NCBI GenBank assembly: GCA_000934455.1 | Contig: KN889392.1 | Span: 1 to 64,000 of the forward strand | Direction: 5' to 3' | From: Apostichopus parvimensis | Taxonomy: Eukaryota; Echinodermata; Holothuroidea; Aspidochirotida; Stichopodidae | DNA length: 64,000 nt | The notes under the pieces: model-generated | What the model was told of the DNA's origin: nothing | Database searches by the model: none | Seen by the model: the letters and a program-made list of their open reading frames with translations, nothing else | In this document: positions 14,201-29,200 of the stretch, piece after piece | How the letters are laid out: every line of letters starts with the position of its first letter | Numbering within the stretch: the stretch's first letter is position 1 | Program-made: the position numbers and the translations under genes

Positions 14201-17200
14201 CCAAGCAGCTGGTTGCATTTAATACTAAATTTACATTAATCCTCTTTCCATTACATCCCTTTTGTTCCGTCTTGATTAAATCTTTGCTTGTCTTACTGTG
14301 GTCTCTCTACCCAATCTGTTCTCTTCATGCATACCTGGCATCATCCATAAAACAGACTTGTCTCTTGGCCAATTATTTGAATAGTTCTCTTATAAATATT
14401 TTGTGGACTGTTCTTCACTTTGTACTATTGACAAGACAACAGTTGAATTCATGAACCACATTATGCTACTTTCCATCAGACACGGTAAGTAATTAGTGCA
14501 ATGTGCCGGAAAAAAGGAAAACGCTACGAAGGATCTCCCCCCCTCCCATGTAGGAAATCTATGCAATTAGCTGGTAATTAGTTTTTCAGCACCAGTTAAT
14601 GACCACGTGCCCAATGTCTTTCTTTTTCTTCTTCTTTCTTGCCAAGTACAGTGAGCTCTCTAGATGCCTGTATAGTGGTAACTACCTTTCTATGTAAAGT
14701 GTAATACTGTAGTGTACAGTACTTATGTTCCATATATATTCAAAGGATAGATATTTGGTTTAAATACTGTAGGTATATACAGTAGCAACTTTTTTTTTTG
14801 AGGTATGAATATTTTTTGTCCACATTTGTCTTTTGTGGCTAGAACTAGTACCGTATATAAATATATTATATATATATGTATATAAACACATTGCAGATGG
14901 GGGTTAGGGAAAGGTTATGTGATACAACACAGTAAGTACTTACAATGATTAAAGTCCATTGAAAAACCCAGTGTACAGTATCAATTGTTTGTGCTAACAA
15001 AGGTAAATTGGCCTTTGTTGGCTGTTAGCAAACACAGTAAGAAGATTCTGTTTTGTCTCAGGCTTTGTCATAACCTTCTTGGAAACCTCTAACTTTTTCG
15101 GTAGTGCTCTAGGGTAAGACCGAAGAAGAAATGGATGTTGACCTTAAAAGTGGGTTAGTGGGTCATAGTCTAAGGAGGGGGGTTTGGGTGGGTTTCGGTG
15201 GTAAACCAATTTTACAGGATAGGTAGATTTGAACATTTGTATATTTTGAATGGAGACAGGTATAATCATTGGTAAATGCTCAAGGCAGTCAAGATTGTGA
15301 GGTTGATGAATGGAAAATGAACATCACTCGAAAGTGAGACGGTAAGAGAAAGTCCCATCTGTTGGCTGGACAACCAGCAAACATCAGCCCTGCCTCCCAT
15401 GAAAACAGACATTCCGGCAAAAAGATTAATTGAAATCATCGAAAAAAGAATACAGGCCTTAAACCAATTTTTTTTTTCTTTGGAGAAATTTTGGAAGGAA
15501 ACATGTGTGATCATCTGAAGCTCAATATAGAACGTGTTTCCTGACTGAAGAGTTCTCTCTCTCTCAATCAGGTCAACAGCCATGAATTCCAACACAGTAT
15601 TGGCAGGTGATATGTCAGTGTTTATCATCACACTAGACTGAAAATGTAATCGGCATGCATGAAGAGCAGTACAGCATACTGTATGTAGCTGTGAGTCAAG
15701 AAATACAAAATGTCACCTCATTTCAGGGCTCTTAACTGTAGTGTAAATTTGTGAATTAAACACTTTGATCTGGAATCGTAAAATTCACTTTATGAAAACA
15801 TACAGTTCTACAATGCAGTGTGCATTACATGTTGCTTTTTTTCTCTAGTACGTAATAATTTGAAGTTTTGTACAGTTTGTAACCTTAATGTTGGAGGATA
15901 CTTTAATATCAGTCCTTAATAGTGAATACAGAATTTGTTTTGTGCTGTTTGGTACCAAAACCCCATCAAGATGAAGTTTATTAGCTTAAGTAACCCATAT
16001 ATATCAAAGCAGAAGTAAAAACGTTTTAAACATTTGTCAGTTTAGTAAGTCATGAAATGATACAAGCTACTGTAACAAACTATGTAAGGTTTAATGTGCA
16101 CAGTTAACTTTATGTGAGCTGGTCCACAAACAGTAGTGCAGACCCTCGTACTCGGGCTTACGGCCTCGTACTCAAACCAAGGAAAATTCTACTTGTACTC
16201 ATACTGTTGTACTACTTACGCTACAATTCTGGTGTACAGTGGTAATAGAGATTCTTATAAATAGTCCTTGATTCAAGATGACCTTACTGTATATATGTAT
16301 AGTTCATGATGCTGATGATAGTGTTGGTTTTGGAAGGTGTTGGTATCTCATCACTACTGATCAAATCTATTGTCAGTGAACTGCCAATTGACAACAGATC
16401 ATGCTTTTACTGCTCCCAAAAGTTTCAGATGCATCATCTGAGGAAACTTTGTTCACTTTTTTTTATATGCATCATTGTGCATCCTATGACAACATTGGTA
16501 GTACGGGGCTGGTACATTATTATTAATCCAGTGTCCTTCATTCTTTATTGTTTTGTTCTTACATTTGGCCTTCCCTTCTCCCACTGGAAACTGATTTAAT
16601 GACTTCTTGGCCAGGTTTACTGAAATAAATGTCTTTTAAAAATAACTGAAAGACCTCAGTTGCTCATCCTTACACTATATATCATCCATGATCAAAAATG
16701 AAATGTCAAGCATTGAAACATTGCTACTACATGCCCTAAGCCGAGTAGATTTTAATAACTCCCTGTGGTAATTGAACTACTATCAACTATACTGTACCAG
16801 GTATACTCTAGTTTGTGGCTGCTTCACATTTGAGAATGCAAGCAGGATATGTATCTTGGTTTCCCTCTGGGAGGTAGTAAAGCCGTCCCTGTACACCCGC
16901 CATCCACAGCTGAGAAGGGGTGGTGGATAAACTCTGAACGAAATGTCACTAAGCAAGCCGGAAAAGGTCGCGATGATTGATTATGTAAATCTATCTACCG
17001 TACTGTAGATATTTACAGTGAGTATAGTAGCCCCCCCCCCTCCCCACCTTTAGACTCGAGCTGGTCTGTGTTTTTTCGGAAGAGACGAGGGCAAGAAACC
17101 AGAGATCTGAGGCTGTGTGATCACCGTCGATCATGCTGCATTCTTGATTGCCCTTGTGGGTGTCAACATCCTCCCTGATAAGGAGACCATGTTGGTGGGG

Positions 17201-20200
17201 TCTGATCCTGGGTAAGGGAGCGTTCACGCTACAAAGTTTATTGACCGTGCAGCATCTACTCCCCTTCATTTCTCAAATCTGAAAAATGCTATATAGAAGA
17301 AAATGCCTTGTTTCTTACTTGAACAAAGTTAAATCCTGTTGAAAGCGTTATTTTTATACTCTGGCATGCGAACTTCCTATCGAACATGAAATGTTTCAAG
17401 TGTTTTCTTTTAAATTTGGTAATGTTCATGGACCTATATATTCGAAGTTTTCATTTTTTAAAGTTGTTAACTTTTCCTACTGAGCTGAAATTTGTAAAAA
17501 AAAAAACAAGATTTGACTATCATATCAGTTCCATGTACTGTACTACTGAACTTGGAATTTGGAAATGGATATCAACTTGTTGGATGATTGTCTATCTGAC
17601 GTTTGAGTGAAGACTTATTAAACATTTATTATTGCAAAATTACAGCAAATCAGTGTACGTATCTGATAGCAGAGCTGTGTTGACTCATTAAAATGACTAT
17701 GAGCTATTTTTGTGAAGGCTCTTTTGATCGCAAATGGTACAAAAGAATGAAAAGGCAAACGTAGCATTTCATTTTAGGTAAAAAAGAAGTTTGAATTGGT
17801 TTAAACATTTGCATTCAGGTCTTTTCCTGTTTACATGTTTACTTCCTTCTTCAGGTTGAAAGCCTACATCCATTACAGATTTTTCAGAAATTGTTTTGGG
17901 AAATTCCTACAATGGCAAACATTTAAGAATATGGATTGGATGCGTTCCAAAATCACGGATATTTCATACATTTGATGATTTACCTCGTAACCTATTTTTT
18001 CGCACAACATATTATGAATCATGTGCTATTTCATTCATGATGTATCATATTCTGCCCCCCCCCCCACTCCTATTGAAAAGGACCCACTTAGACACCACAC
18101 CGTTTCATCACCCAACCTCTTCTCATTTAATCAACCATGAGTTACATTGTTTACATGGCCTTGCAGTAATGCCATAGTACCTTGGCCTCTGGTCACCTCT
18201 TCTTTGTCTGGTGTTACAATAGTGCGTGCATATAGTAACAGTTACAAGACAGTGTGTGCAATTGGCACTGGTTCCCCGTGTTATTCTTTGCTAGTATCAG
18301 TACAAGTACAAAGTGTGATTACATTGAAACCAGAGGAGTGAATGCAATCAGTGTCTGTGGTTTATTTTAACTGTGAGGATTCCCAGTTCAATTGCTATTG
18401 ATTGTGTAAACGGTTATCAGCCATCTGTGCTAGATCGGTCTTGTTCTTTGTACTACTAATACATGTATAAATACAGCTCGGCAGACTACCGTTTATGATC
18501 GCTGTTATCAGATAGTCTTTGTTGGGGGGTGGGGAGGGGGCAGTATAGGCTTGCCGAAAATGTGAAAGGATACATAACGTGTATTAAAACTTTGATAATC
18601 AAGCAGTTTTGTGTGATTTGTAGAGCATATCTTTACCTAGACACTTTTGTCCTAGTTTTATTCACATGTAAAATATCAAATTGCAATATTTAAAAAGAAA
18701 AAAAAAATTAAGAGAAAAAAAAAACAGGTTTGACCTGACTTCTATTTTGAAATGCCTCCTTTCATGAGTTACCCCCATGGGTAGTTAATGCAGAATACTA
18801 CTATCTTAGCAGTTAATTATGATCAACTTAAAAACCTGCTTACTGCCTGCTCGTTATTTCATCCATTGGTATCACTTGTATTACAGACCAGCTCAATGCT
18901 TTGAGTTGAGGATACCACCGCTCAGCAGCTGTTTGATCATTAACCTTTTAAATAATATTTCCCTTCAATCTATGATTGGCCTTGTCTTAGCCATCTACAT
19001 TTCGTGCGTTTGGAATCAAATTTTGAAGCGCAAGTCACTGCACTAATAGCAAGAAGTACAGCATTGCTCGTTTTAATAGTGGAAATGGGAAAGGTATTAC
19101 TCTCTATGCTCCATAACTGTATTACTTGCCTTGAGGGAATTGATAGCCTCGTTTAATATTTTATATGCATTGGATTTCTAATGAATAGATATATATATTT
19201 TATTTTTCGTTTATCTTAAACCATCTCTGTGTTGTGTAGTAACGGTATGGTAGGCATAGGCTGAGATGTACAGGAAGTCTTTTTGTTTCTTTTGCAGAAG
19301 GAAGACAACCAGAACTCTTTTGATTATTCTAATGTAGCGCATCTTGTAAGCCAGGGAATAATTTATCAGTTATCACATCGCAAAATATTATGTTAATTGC
19401 TATATGGTTGAGTATGGAGATGTATACACATAGCAGTTGTTGAGATGATAGTTTAGAGCCTTCCAATCTGCTACACATAATTTGAACACTTTAATTAAAT
19501 TCCCCTTTAAACGTGAGATAAAAAATCTGCATCTTGTTGATAATTACTACAAACTATTTACCTAAAAGAGAAAAATACCAACCGATGAAAATATTCTTCT
19601 TGGCAAGTTGAAATCATCCATACAATACTTAATACTACCCTCCCACAAGTGGTATTTGATGGACTGGGGCCGGGGAGGGGGCCAAGGGGAATCATATTTT
19701 AACAATAAAACCCAACAAGTAAGGTGAATATTGTATTGCACAGTTTTAATAGACCTGTATTAACAAACATCACATTGAATATCTTGAAGCTCGTCAATCA
19801 TCAAGATAGGAATAAGAGTTCCTCAGAGTCCTGTATCATTCAAAGTGATTAAATAGAAACTGTTGCGGAAGCAGTGAAGGAGATTCAAGGTTACATTATA
19901 TCCATCCATAAACTTTTACACAAGATTTCATCAATGGTTTACATCACAGTGTTCGCTGAACCATTGCATGTTTTAATGCTCATGGTTTAACTGTGTTCAG
20001 AATAGAAACATCTGGTTATGACTAAGCTAGCTGTGAGGGTTGATTTGCTACAGTATATGATATGAATATGATACAGTATAAAATCCATATATACTTAAAT
20101 ACAAAAAAAAAAAATTTGGTTTGATCAACCAAAAACAGTGAATTTTGGGTTGATTTTTGTATTAATTAATTTAATTCAATGTATCAAAAGTACCCTGGTT

Positions 20201-23200
20201 TTTTGAGAAACCTACTAAATTGAAATGAGAAGTATGCAACAATATATACAGTACAACCATATAGTACATGTATTTATGTTTACACACATGAAATGTGTCC
20301 ATGGCATAAAATTCACTAATTATTTATCTCCTTGGGACTGCTTAACACGGGCAGTTTTACACAGTATTTGCATTATAGGACATGTTACAAAATGTTTGTG
20401 TACTTGCGATTACATGTTGGTGTTGATTAAAATTGAGCTAAAGTATATATGCTAAACTTCTCTTCAGTAATTCTTTTAGTGGTCATTTTTGTGTAAAAAG
20501 GGGTCAAAACAAAACTTGTGCATAACCAACAGTAACTATAAAGAAATAAGAAAAAATGTCATGAAAATGTCAGAATAGTCCATTAAACTTTTTTCTATGG
20601 CAACTACGAACTTAAGGTTTGCCCAAGCATTTCATAAATCTACCCACCAGGGGCTACTCACCAACTTCCATTATACAGTATGTAGGCCTAATGGCAGCTC
20701 AGTGGCCTGCCTGTTCTAATATAAGTCTGAGCGCTAGTATTTATTAACTGCACTCCTCATTAACCTGTCTCCTCACAACCTTGCCTAGAATGTCCTGGTA
20801 ACCTTTTAACACTCTGCCCCCTCTATGACTGGCCCCTCCTGTCATTGCCCTTTTTTCTCATTCTACCATTCAAAGTGTCCAACACGTATTTTTCAAGTAG
20901 ATTTTCTTCCCTTCCTATTTCGTCCTAGTATTTATTTGTCGTTTGTTCCTTGTCATCTTTTCTATCCTGATCCATACAGTATATCTAACAATAACTACAG
21001 GAGGATCTTTTGTGTCATGTTCCTCCATATTTAAAGAGAGGGAGTTTGATTTATAGAATGGGGGTCACAAGTGACAGGTTGTCTGTAGGTAGAATCATTC
21101 AGTTTGTAGAATTTACACGTTTGCATGTTGTTGCTCACAACTGGTTAAACATTCCCTATTTTGTTTTGCTTTGATTTTTCCCTCCAGGTACTTAGAGCCT
21201 TATGAGAAGGTACATTTCTTAGGTGAAGATGACGATGACAGGGGCGATCAGTCAGGTGCCAGACCGTCTACACCAGTCTCAGCATATCATAGAGGTAAAA
21301 GAAAGACACTAGTACTGGATTACACGATCCATCCATTGAATAATTGAATTATGTTTCATTGTAATTTATTATATTAATAACTGAATATTGGACAGCCAGC
21401 TGCAAAAGTCTCAGAATGTCAATGCTTACAACATGTTACTACTGTCAGAACTCTATCAAGTTTATACCTCTCCTCAATATTGAGAGTGTCCAGTTATAAA
21501 AATCCAAAATAATAAAAGTACAGTAACACTCTGCTTCTGAACACCCGTCATACGAATACGATAAGTTGTTTTGACTCTGAAATGTTTGATACTTGCTGAA
21601 AAAGTTACCGATCCCTTGTCACATTCAGCTAAAGATATAACAACAGAATTTCTGCTCAAGCATGTTTGATGGCAAGAAGAGTTACTGTACGCTGCAGACC
21701 CGAACGATATCTCGTCGTCTTCGAAGTAATATAAACCCTTCGGATCTGTCGCTTTTGTTTCCTTCAGGTTACCGAGGCTTATCTGGGATTTGTCTGGATA
21801 AACCCAACATATCAGAGTATGACAAGTTACAGCACTCCCTGCTATCAGGCCTTCCCAATGAAATAGACTTTGCTATCAACGTCTGCACGTTGCTCTCTAA
21901 TGAAGGCCGGCACGTACTTCACCTCATAAAAGCCCCACAGCTGATAGACCTGTTGCTAGCCCACACGGGGGTCTTCTTTGAGGGGCCGGGCAGTATAAGA
22001 ACACTGTATGAAGAGAGCTGGAAGACCAATGTAAATAGAGATTTTGTGAAATTTTGGTATAATACAGTGAACGATGATGAAGTCAAAGAAATAATTGGAC
22101 CGGAACCTTTCAAGCCCTCAGGTTAGTTCAGCTTATATTTAGCTCTCATAAGAATGATGCAGTTTCATATCCGAGTGGATGGCAAATTTTAGCATATATG
22201 CATGTATGCGTGTATGTGTGCTTGTATGTATGTGTACTTGTACTGTATGTATATGTGTGTATGTATCCAGATTTGATTTGAACATTAATACAATATATCA
22301 CACAATTTTATCCAACATTGTGGCATTTTTTCCACACCATGATAATAAATCAGAGAGTAATTCAAAATCTTATTAATTTGGATTCTAGCAGATTTGGTAG
22401 ATGGATATTCCGTAGTAAACATTGATTTGTTATGAAGATCTGTATATGGTAATATGTTACAGATACGTTATATTGTCATCAGACATGATGTAAGCCCCAG
22501 ACACAGATTCACACAAGCAAACTTTCTCAACAAATTTATTTAATTATTAACAACTGTATGTCAGATAACAGGAAAATTTCTGCAATTTGGGAAGGCAACA
22601 GTATGTCAAAGGAGACAGGAATAACCTTATAGCCTGAATATTCCCAAACCTGGTAAGTTTGGGGTTCCACCTGTGTGTGTGATTTTTATATGGGATTCCA
22701 CCTGTGTATGATCTTTATATGGGATTTCACCTGTGTGTGTGAGTGTGTGATCTTTATATGGGATTCCACCTGTGTGCTGATCATTATATGGAATTCCACC
22801 TGTGTGCTGATCATTATATGGGATTCCACCTGTGTGTGATTTTTATATGGGATTCCACCTGTGTGTGTGATCATTATATGGAATTCCACCTGTGTGCTGA
22901 TCATTATATGGGATTCCACCTGTGTGTGATTTTTATATGGGATTCCACCTGTGTGTGTGATTTTTATATGGGATTCCACCTGTGTGTGTGTGTGTGTGAT
23001 CTTTATATGGGATTCCACCTGTCTGTGTGTGTGTGTGATCTTTATATGGGATTCCACCTGTGTGTGTGTGTGTGATCTTTATATGGGATTCCACCTGTCT
23101 GTGTGTGTGTGATCTTTATATGGGATTCCACCTGTGTGCTGATCTTTATATGGGATTCCACCTGTGTGTGTGATCTTTATATGGGATTCCACCTGTGTGT

Positions 23201-26200
23201 GTGTGTGATCTTTATATGGGATTCCACCTGTGTGTGTGATCTTTATATGGGATTCCACCGTGTGTGTGTGTGATCTTTATATGGGATTCCACCTGTGTGC
23301 TGATATTTATATGACTTAATATTCAGAATGATGCAACCAAATACAGCTCTATATATTTTTCTTACCTCTGTGGTTGTCCAGAAATAAAACATGTCAGTCA
23401 CTTATAATATTCTTCTTCTTCTCCTTTATCCTTTCATGTTCAGATGAGAGGCAGTTCAAGGATCCCCAGTTGTTCTGTCAGAGGAAGTTGGGTTTATTGG
23501 ATATCGAGGGCCAAAGAATATTACAGGTAATGAGATACTCGTCATGTCCTAAACCTGGATAACTAACATTGTCGAGTGTTTCAAGTATACAGAAGGAGGT
23601 CTCACCTCGGGGAGGACGGTTTGAATAATATGTGACATAGGGAAGACTTACATAACGACAGCTGGTAAAGGAAATTGACGTGGCATAATTTGAAATTCCG
23701 AGTAGAAGGAATTTTTGCAGGGGAAATGGTAAACAGACACCGCACATAAATCGCAGTAATTTGTATTCAGATAACTTGGGGGTAGCTGATTGGATTAATT
23801 ATCCTTAAAAATCTGGTACAAATCTCTATATTGGTTATTATATATGTTGGTATCGATCTTTTACCAAAGTTTTTCATTGGAGTTTCTTGTTTTTTGAGAT
23901 CCTTGTTGAGTAGTATTTAGATGAATAAATTACCTCTCTGTCTCTCTCTGTCCATGAGGCAGAGTGCTTTAGGATTAGAAACGACAATACTTCTATTCTA
24001 AAGTAGGGCTTTACTGGTCCAAGACATTTCTAACTTGTAGTATAATTGGTCTTTTGACCCCTAGACTTCCTCTTCCTTATCATATCAATTATTCGGAAGT
24101 CCACTTTGGCACTGTTACTCAGTTTCGGTATTATTTTAGAGGAATAGTTTGGTCCTTAGTGGCCATTATATTACAATTTGTAGCCTATTTAGCTGCAGTA
24201 TTGAATAAATCTATTTCTAAGAAGTTTGCTTAGAAGAGGAGAGAACAAAAGTTAAGAATGCACGACTGAATAGTCAAATTTATTCGTTCCTTGCATATCA
24301 TTGTTTAATTGTCATACCAAACCTTCTGTTCTTGCATAATCGAAACTGCTGAACCCTTTATTCACACAAGTGGAATAATTCCTTGTAAGTTTCTGCAATT
24401 TAAGACTGTTTTCATAATTTGCAAAATGAATTTGAATGGGGGGGGGGGGGCATAGAGTCTCAATCTTCATAGCTGTATTCATAAGCCATCTGTTAAGAGC
24501 AAAGATTTCCCAAACGAACATCTTTAAATCCTCTGTCCTTTCAGGTTGCAATTATCCTGAAGAACCTGTCATTTGAGATGGCCAATCGGCCATTAATGGC
24601 AGCTCACAGAACTCTGTATAGGTTTCTGCTGCTATGTATACACAACAGCTGCTCCATGCTGAGACAGATTAGTATGGATACACTTAGCAATCTCGCTGAC
24701 GAGGTAAGTCCTCAGACATCTCCTCATGTCTCTTCCGGGAGACTTTGTTACTTTTCTTCCCCTCAGGACAGGGCATACAGGATCACTTTATCATGGATCT
24801 TGACATCGTAAAGGAGCAACCTGCATTTCAGTTAGCCTCAAGAATCAGGGGGGAGGGGGGAGGGGGTAAAATGATTCTATGAAATTTAAACAAATATTCT
24901 TTAATGTGCCATCATGATTTATAGTTTCTTTAATTTTCCAGAATGGTGCTAAAGAACATGTTCAAGAGTAACCATATTAAACCAGAATATATATATATAG
25001 ATATATATATTCTGAGCTCTTTTAAAGGAGTATTCATGGTTTCTTTGAGCTTCAATGATCATGCTACAGAGAATCTACAAGATTGAACATATCTCATAAT
25101 CAGAACATATTCTAAGCTCCTTTAAAGCAGTGTCCAGTATGCCATCCAGCCGTTGAGATCATGTTAAAATGCAATTTTACACCATTGACAATATCAGATC
25201 ACATACTTTTATTTAGACAAAGAACTCTCATACTTTAAACACATAATTCATAAATATTGTCATTTATAAACACTGACGGTGTGTATCCAATCAAGACTAC
25301 ATATTGATTGATTGATCAATTGATTTGCTTCGTACATAACTTCCACATCATCGTGGTCATCAGCGACCGTAACTTAATCGCTCCTAGGTTTCATAAACTG
25401 AAGGGATATATATTATGGTATATTGTCACTCTGCTGACACATAATCTGCTGTATGTATCCAATCAACTCATATACTCATATACTGGTGAATGGGATTCCC
25501 CTTCCAACTTTCCATTTTCATAATCGTCATCAGGTGCCCTAATTTATTCACTCCCATGTTTCATAAATTAAGGGAAATATGATGCTGTCAACCTAGAAAT
25601 ACTGATACTCTATCTACCATCTAAAACTTTCTTGTTAGTCCCACTTTTGATTTGACTTTTGGCAAAATCCATGAAAAGCTTATCGTAGACAAGCAACGCA
25701 CTATTTATTACACTCTATGTATAACAGCTTTCAGAGTGTTGATGGCACTGTACCATGTTTTTTTTCTTTCTGTATGGATCCAATTTTACTTTTAGAAGTA
25801 ACATTGGAATTGCCCTAACTAAGCCTTCTTCCAGCGTTGACTTGAACTATCTATTTATTGCATTCAGGTTTGGTCAATTTAATTTATTTAGATTCATCAA
25901 CCTCAGTATTAATTACTGTAACCTCAAATAGACCATTATTGTTTCAAAGTTTGAATGTTTGTAAATTTTATTAGTTTAGTGTATGTTTGTTGTTGTTGTT
26001 GTTGTTGTTTGAATGGAAACTAGATCAGATGGTGTTACATAGATCCTATAGGAAGGAAAAATTGCCCTCCAAATGCGGAAGTGTTGTAAAATATTTATAA
26101 AATCAAACTAAAAATAGAGTGTTGTACTCCAAGCCTGTCCTTAGGATTAGTGTGAAACGTGTAGAAATTGATGTTTATATGATCACACAAAAGGGCAAAA

Positions 26201-29200
26201 GAAGTAGTGACATTAACTCCCGGTAGTCACTTTTGACTGTATTCTGTGACGAGATTCGAAAGCTCTCTATATTAATAAACAGACTCAAAGAAAAACTTGA
26301 GATGGAATGCTCTTGTTGGTGCTCGAGGTTTCCTCCCCCCCCCCCCGGCTTGTTTTCATAAGAGGGATGCGGATGACTAAAAGCAAATATTTGGGCCTTT
26401 GGAGGTGTTCTTTAAGTGATGTGAATCAGTACAGATTTTGAGAGATACAGATGTACTTAAAAAAAAAAGGAGGGGGCAACAATAAAAAAATAAAGGGAAA
26501 ACAAGATGGAAAGAGAAAACTAAAACCACTTAATAAAGTATGAACCTAGTAAGTTTTGCAGTTGAAATGTAAAAAAACTCAAATTAAAAAATGTGGGACT
26601 CTGGTGTGAGCACTGTAATCCAAGGTAGTATTCAGACGAATAATTTAGCTTCTGAAGGGATGCGTATTTGGATGAGCAAAGGGGGAGAAGATACATGTAT
26701 TACCAAACTTTCCAAATGTCCAGCTGGAAATAATATCAAATGAAATAGGTTGGAGAAATGTACCTTTTTGGAGGCATCTGTGACAGGACAAAATGATATT
26801 TGTATTAGTATGAGAGCACAGAATGATGTCAGCACGGTGTTGTTCTCTTTGAAATGTAAATGAGACGTAACGACACCTGGGAAGAATTGTGGCCATCCCT
26901 GACAAACATGTGAATCAAATATGTGAACCATAAGAATACAGTTGTAGATGAAAATGCTTACTTAGGTATCAGTAGTTTGTTCCTCCTCCTCCACCCCCCC
27001 CCCCCNNNNNNNNNNNNNNNNNNNNNNNNNNNNNNNNNNNNNNNNNNNNNNNNNNATGACTAAAAGCAAATATTTGGGCCTTTGGAGGTGTTCTTTAAGT
27101 GATGTGAATCAGTACAGATTTTGAGAGATACAGATGTACTTAAAAAAAAAGGAGGGGGCAACAATAAAAAATAAAGGGAAAACAAGATGGAAAGAGAAAA
27201 CTAAAACCACTTAATAAAGTATGAACCTAGTAAGTTTTGCAGTTGATATGTAAAAAAACTCAAATTAAAAAATGTGGGACTTTGGTGTGAGCACTGTAAT
27301 CCAAGGTAGTATTCAGACGAATAATTTAGCTTCTGAAGGGATGCGTATTTGGATGAGCAAAGGGGGAGAAGATATATGTAGTACCAAACTTTCCAAATGT
27401 CCAGCTGGAAATAGTATCAAATGGAATAGATTGGAGAAATGTACCTTTTGGGAGGCCATCTGTGACAGGACAAAATGATATTTGTATTAGTATGAGAGCA
27501 CAGAATGATGTCAGCATGGTGTTGTTCTCTTTTGAAATGTAACTGAGATGTAAGGACACCTGGGAGGAATTGTGGCCATCCCTGTCAAACACTTACGTGA
27601 ACCGTAAGAACCGTAAGAAGACAGTTGTAGATGAAAATGCTTACTTAGGTATCAGTAGTTTGTTCCTCCTCCTCCTCCTCCCCCCCCCCCCAAGAAAGGC
27701 TTTCTGGTGGATTTATGCAATAATGTTGTGTAAACAGTAACTTGATAATCAACGATAGAAATATTGCCAAATTTTGTGCAAGTTGAAGGGTATATGTAAT
27801 GATCTTTTCACTCATTTTGTGCAGACACAAAGTGTGCTCTATTGCAGCAGAGGCGATGTTTATATTCTTTTTTTATAAATATGTTGGAAATGTGCATGTT
27901 CAGGGGAAAATGTTGAATAAAACACATCAAAATGATCAATTTTTGAGACAAGGGGTGAGAAATCCTTGGAGTATGGTGTTTGAATTCTTCACATGAAAAA
28001 TGTCCAAGGATTATTGAAGCAGGGTGAGTTCCTGAGAATCGAGGAAATGCCCCGTGAAGTTTGAGGGTTCTTTTTTCTTTTTTGGTGAATTCTCTAGACA
28101 GAGGTTTGAGTATGTGAAGGCTGCTGCTGTCATATTGCTAAAATTGTGGTCACCGTTTATTAAAGAGTTAACTCTTCCCTTTATAACGAAATACAAAACT
28201 TTGTACAAGGTTTGAAGTCAATAATGATCTATGGAAGGAAAAGTTTCCATCGAAAATGTACAGTTTTTCAATTTTTTTTCTAAAAAACCTCATATCTTTC
28301 TTGAGAGCCCAGGAAGATGTGTATCAATTTAATATGCATCTTGAAACTTATTAAGTCATCAAATCCCAACTCATACAAGAACCGTGTTATTCAGATTTGA
28401 TTCAGAATTATTTATTCATTGGTATCAGCTTACTGTAATCTAATTCTCTTCAAATTTAGAACAAATTTGATATAGCTGCCAAGGGTGTAAAGAACTTGTT
28501 AAAGGGATATCCCAGCACTGGCAGAAGTAGACTATTTTTTTCCCTCCCACAATTTCCTCATCACTATCTAGTTGGAAATAACTCAGTAATAGGAAGCTTT
28601 CGCACAAAACTACTGGCTGTTCTTAGAATTAAGCGAAAGTTTATGACAGTATCAGGCATCGGGAGAAAATTTGAATTGATTGTGGCATAGTCAGAAGTAC
28701 ATAGTCAAACTTACTTAGACACACACATAGTCACACACACATAGTCAAACACACATAGTCAAACACACACATAGTCAAACACACACATAGTCACACACAT
28801 GGTCAAACACACACGTAGTCCAACACACACATAGTCACACACATAGTCAAACACACATAGTCAAACATAGTTAAATATACATAGTCAACATAGTCATGCA
28901 CACATAGTCACATGTACATAGGCAAACACACATAGTCATTTATAAGTCTGGTCGGAAGCAGTAACCTTCATAACGCTCTCAATATACACACAACTTTTTG
29001 TAATAACAAAGATGGCATCCTATCCCATTCAGTCTCAACACATCCCTGCTATCCAAATGGTTGATTAGTCTTTGTAATTTGATCAATTTCTTGACTGAAA
29101 TGAAAGCGAATAATGAATAGAAATTTATCTTCATGTTTAAATGGTATTCTGATGGTATCATGTTGAACCCTTCATCTGGACAGTTTGATGGAATGTTCAG

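Noticed and set aside
22686-23075. ORFs of 110-123 codons on both strands over the GT-rich minisatellite
   Set aside because: They are translated tandem repeat with no protein feature.
22663-23305. Regularly spaced repeats resembling a CRISPR array
   Set aside because: The spacers are themselves GT repeats and the context is an animal intron, so it is a minisatellite.
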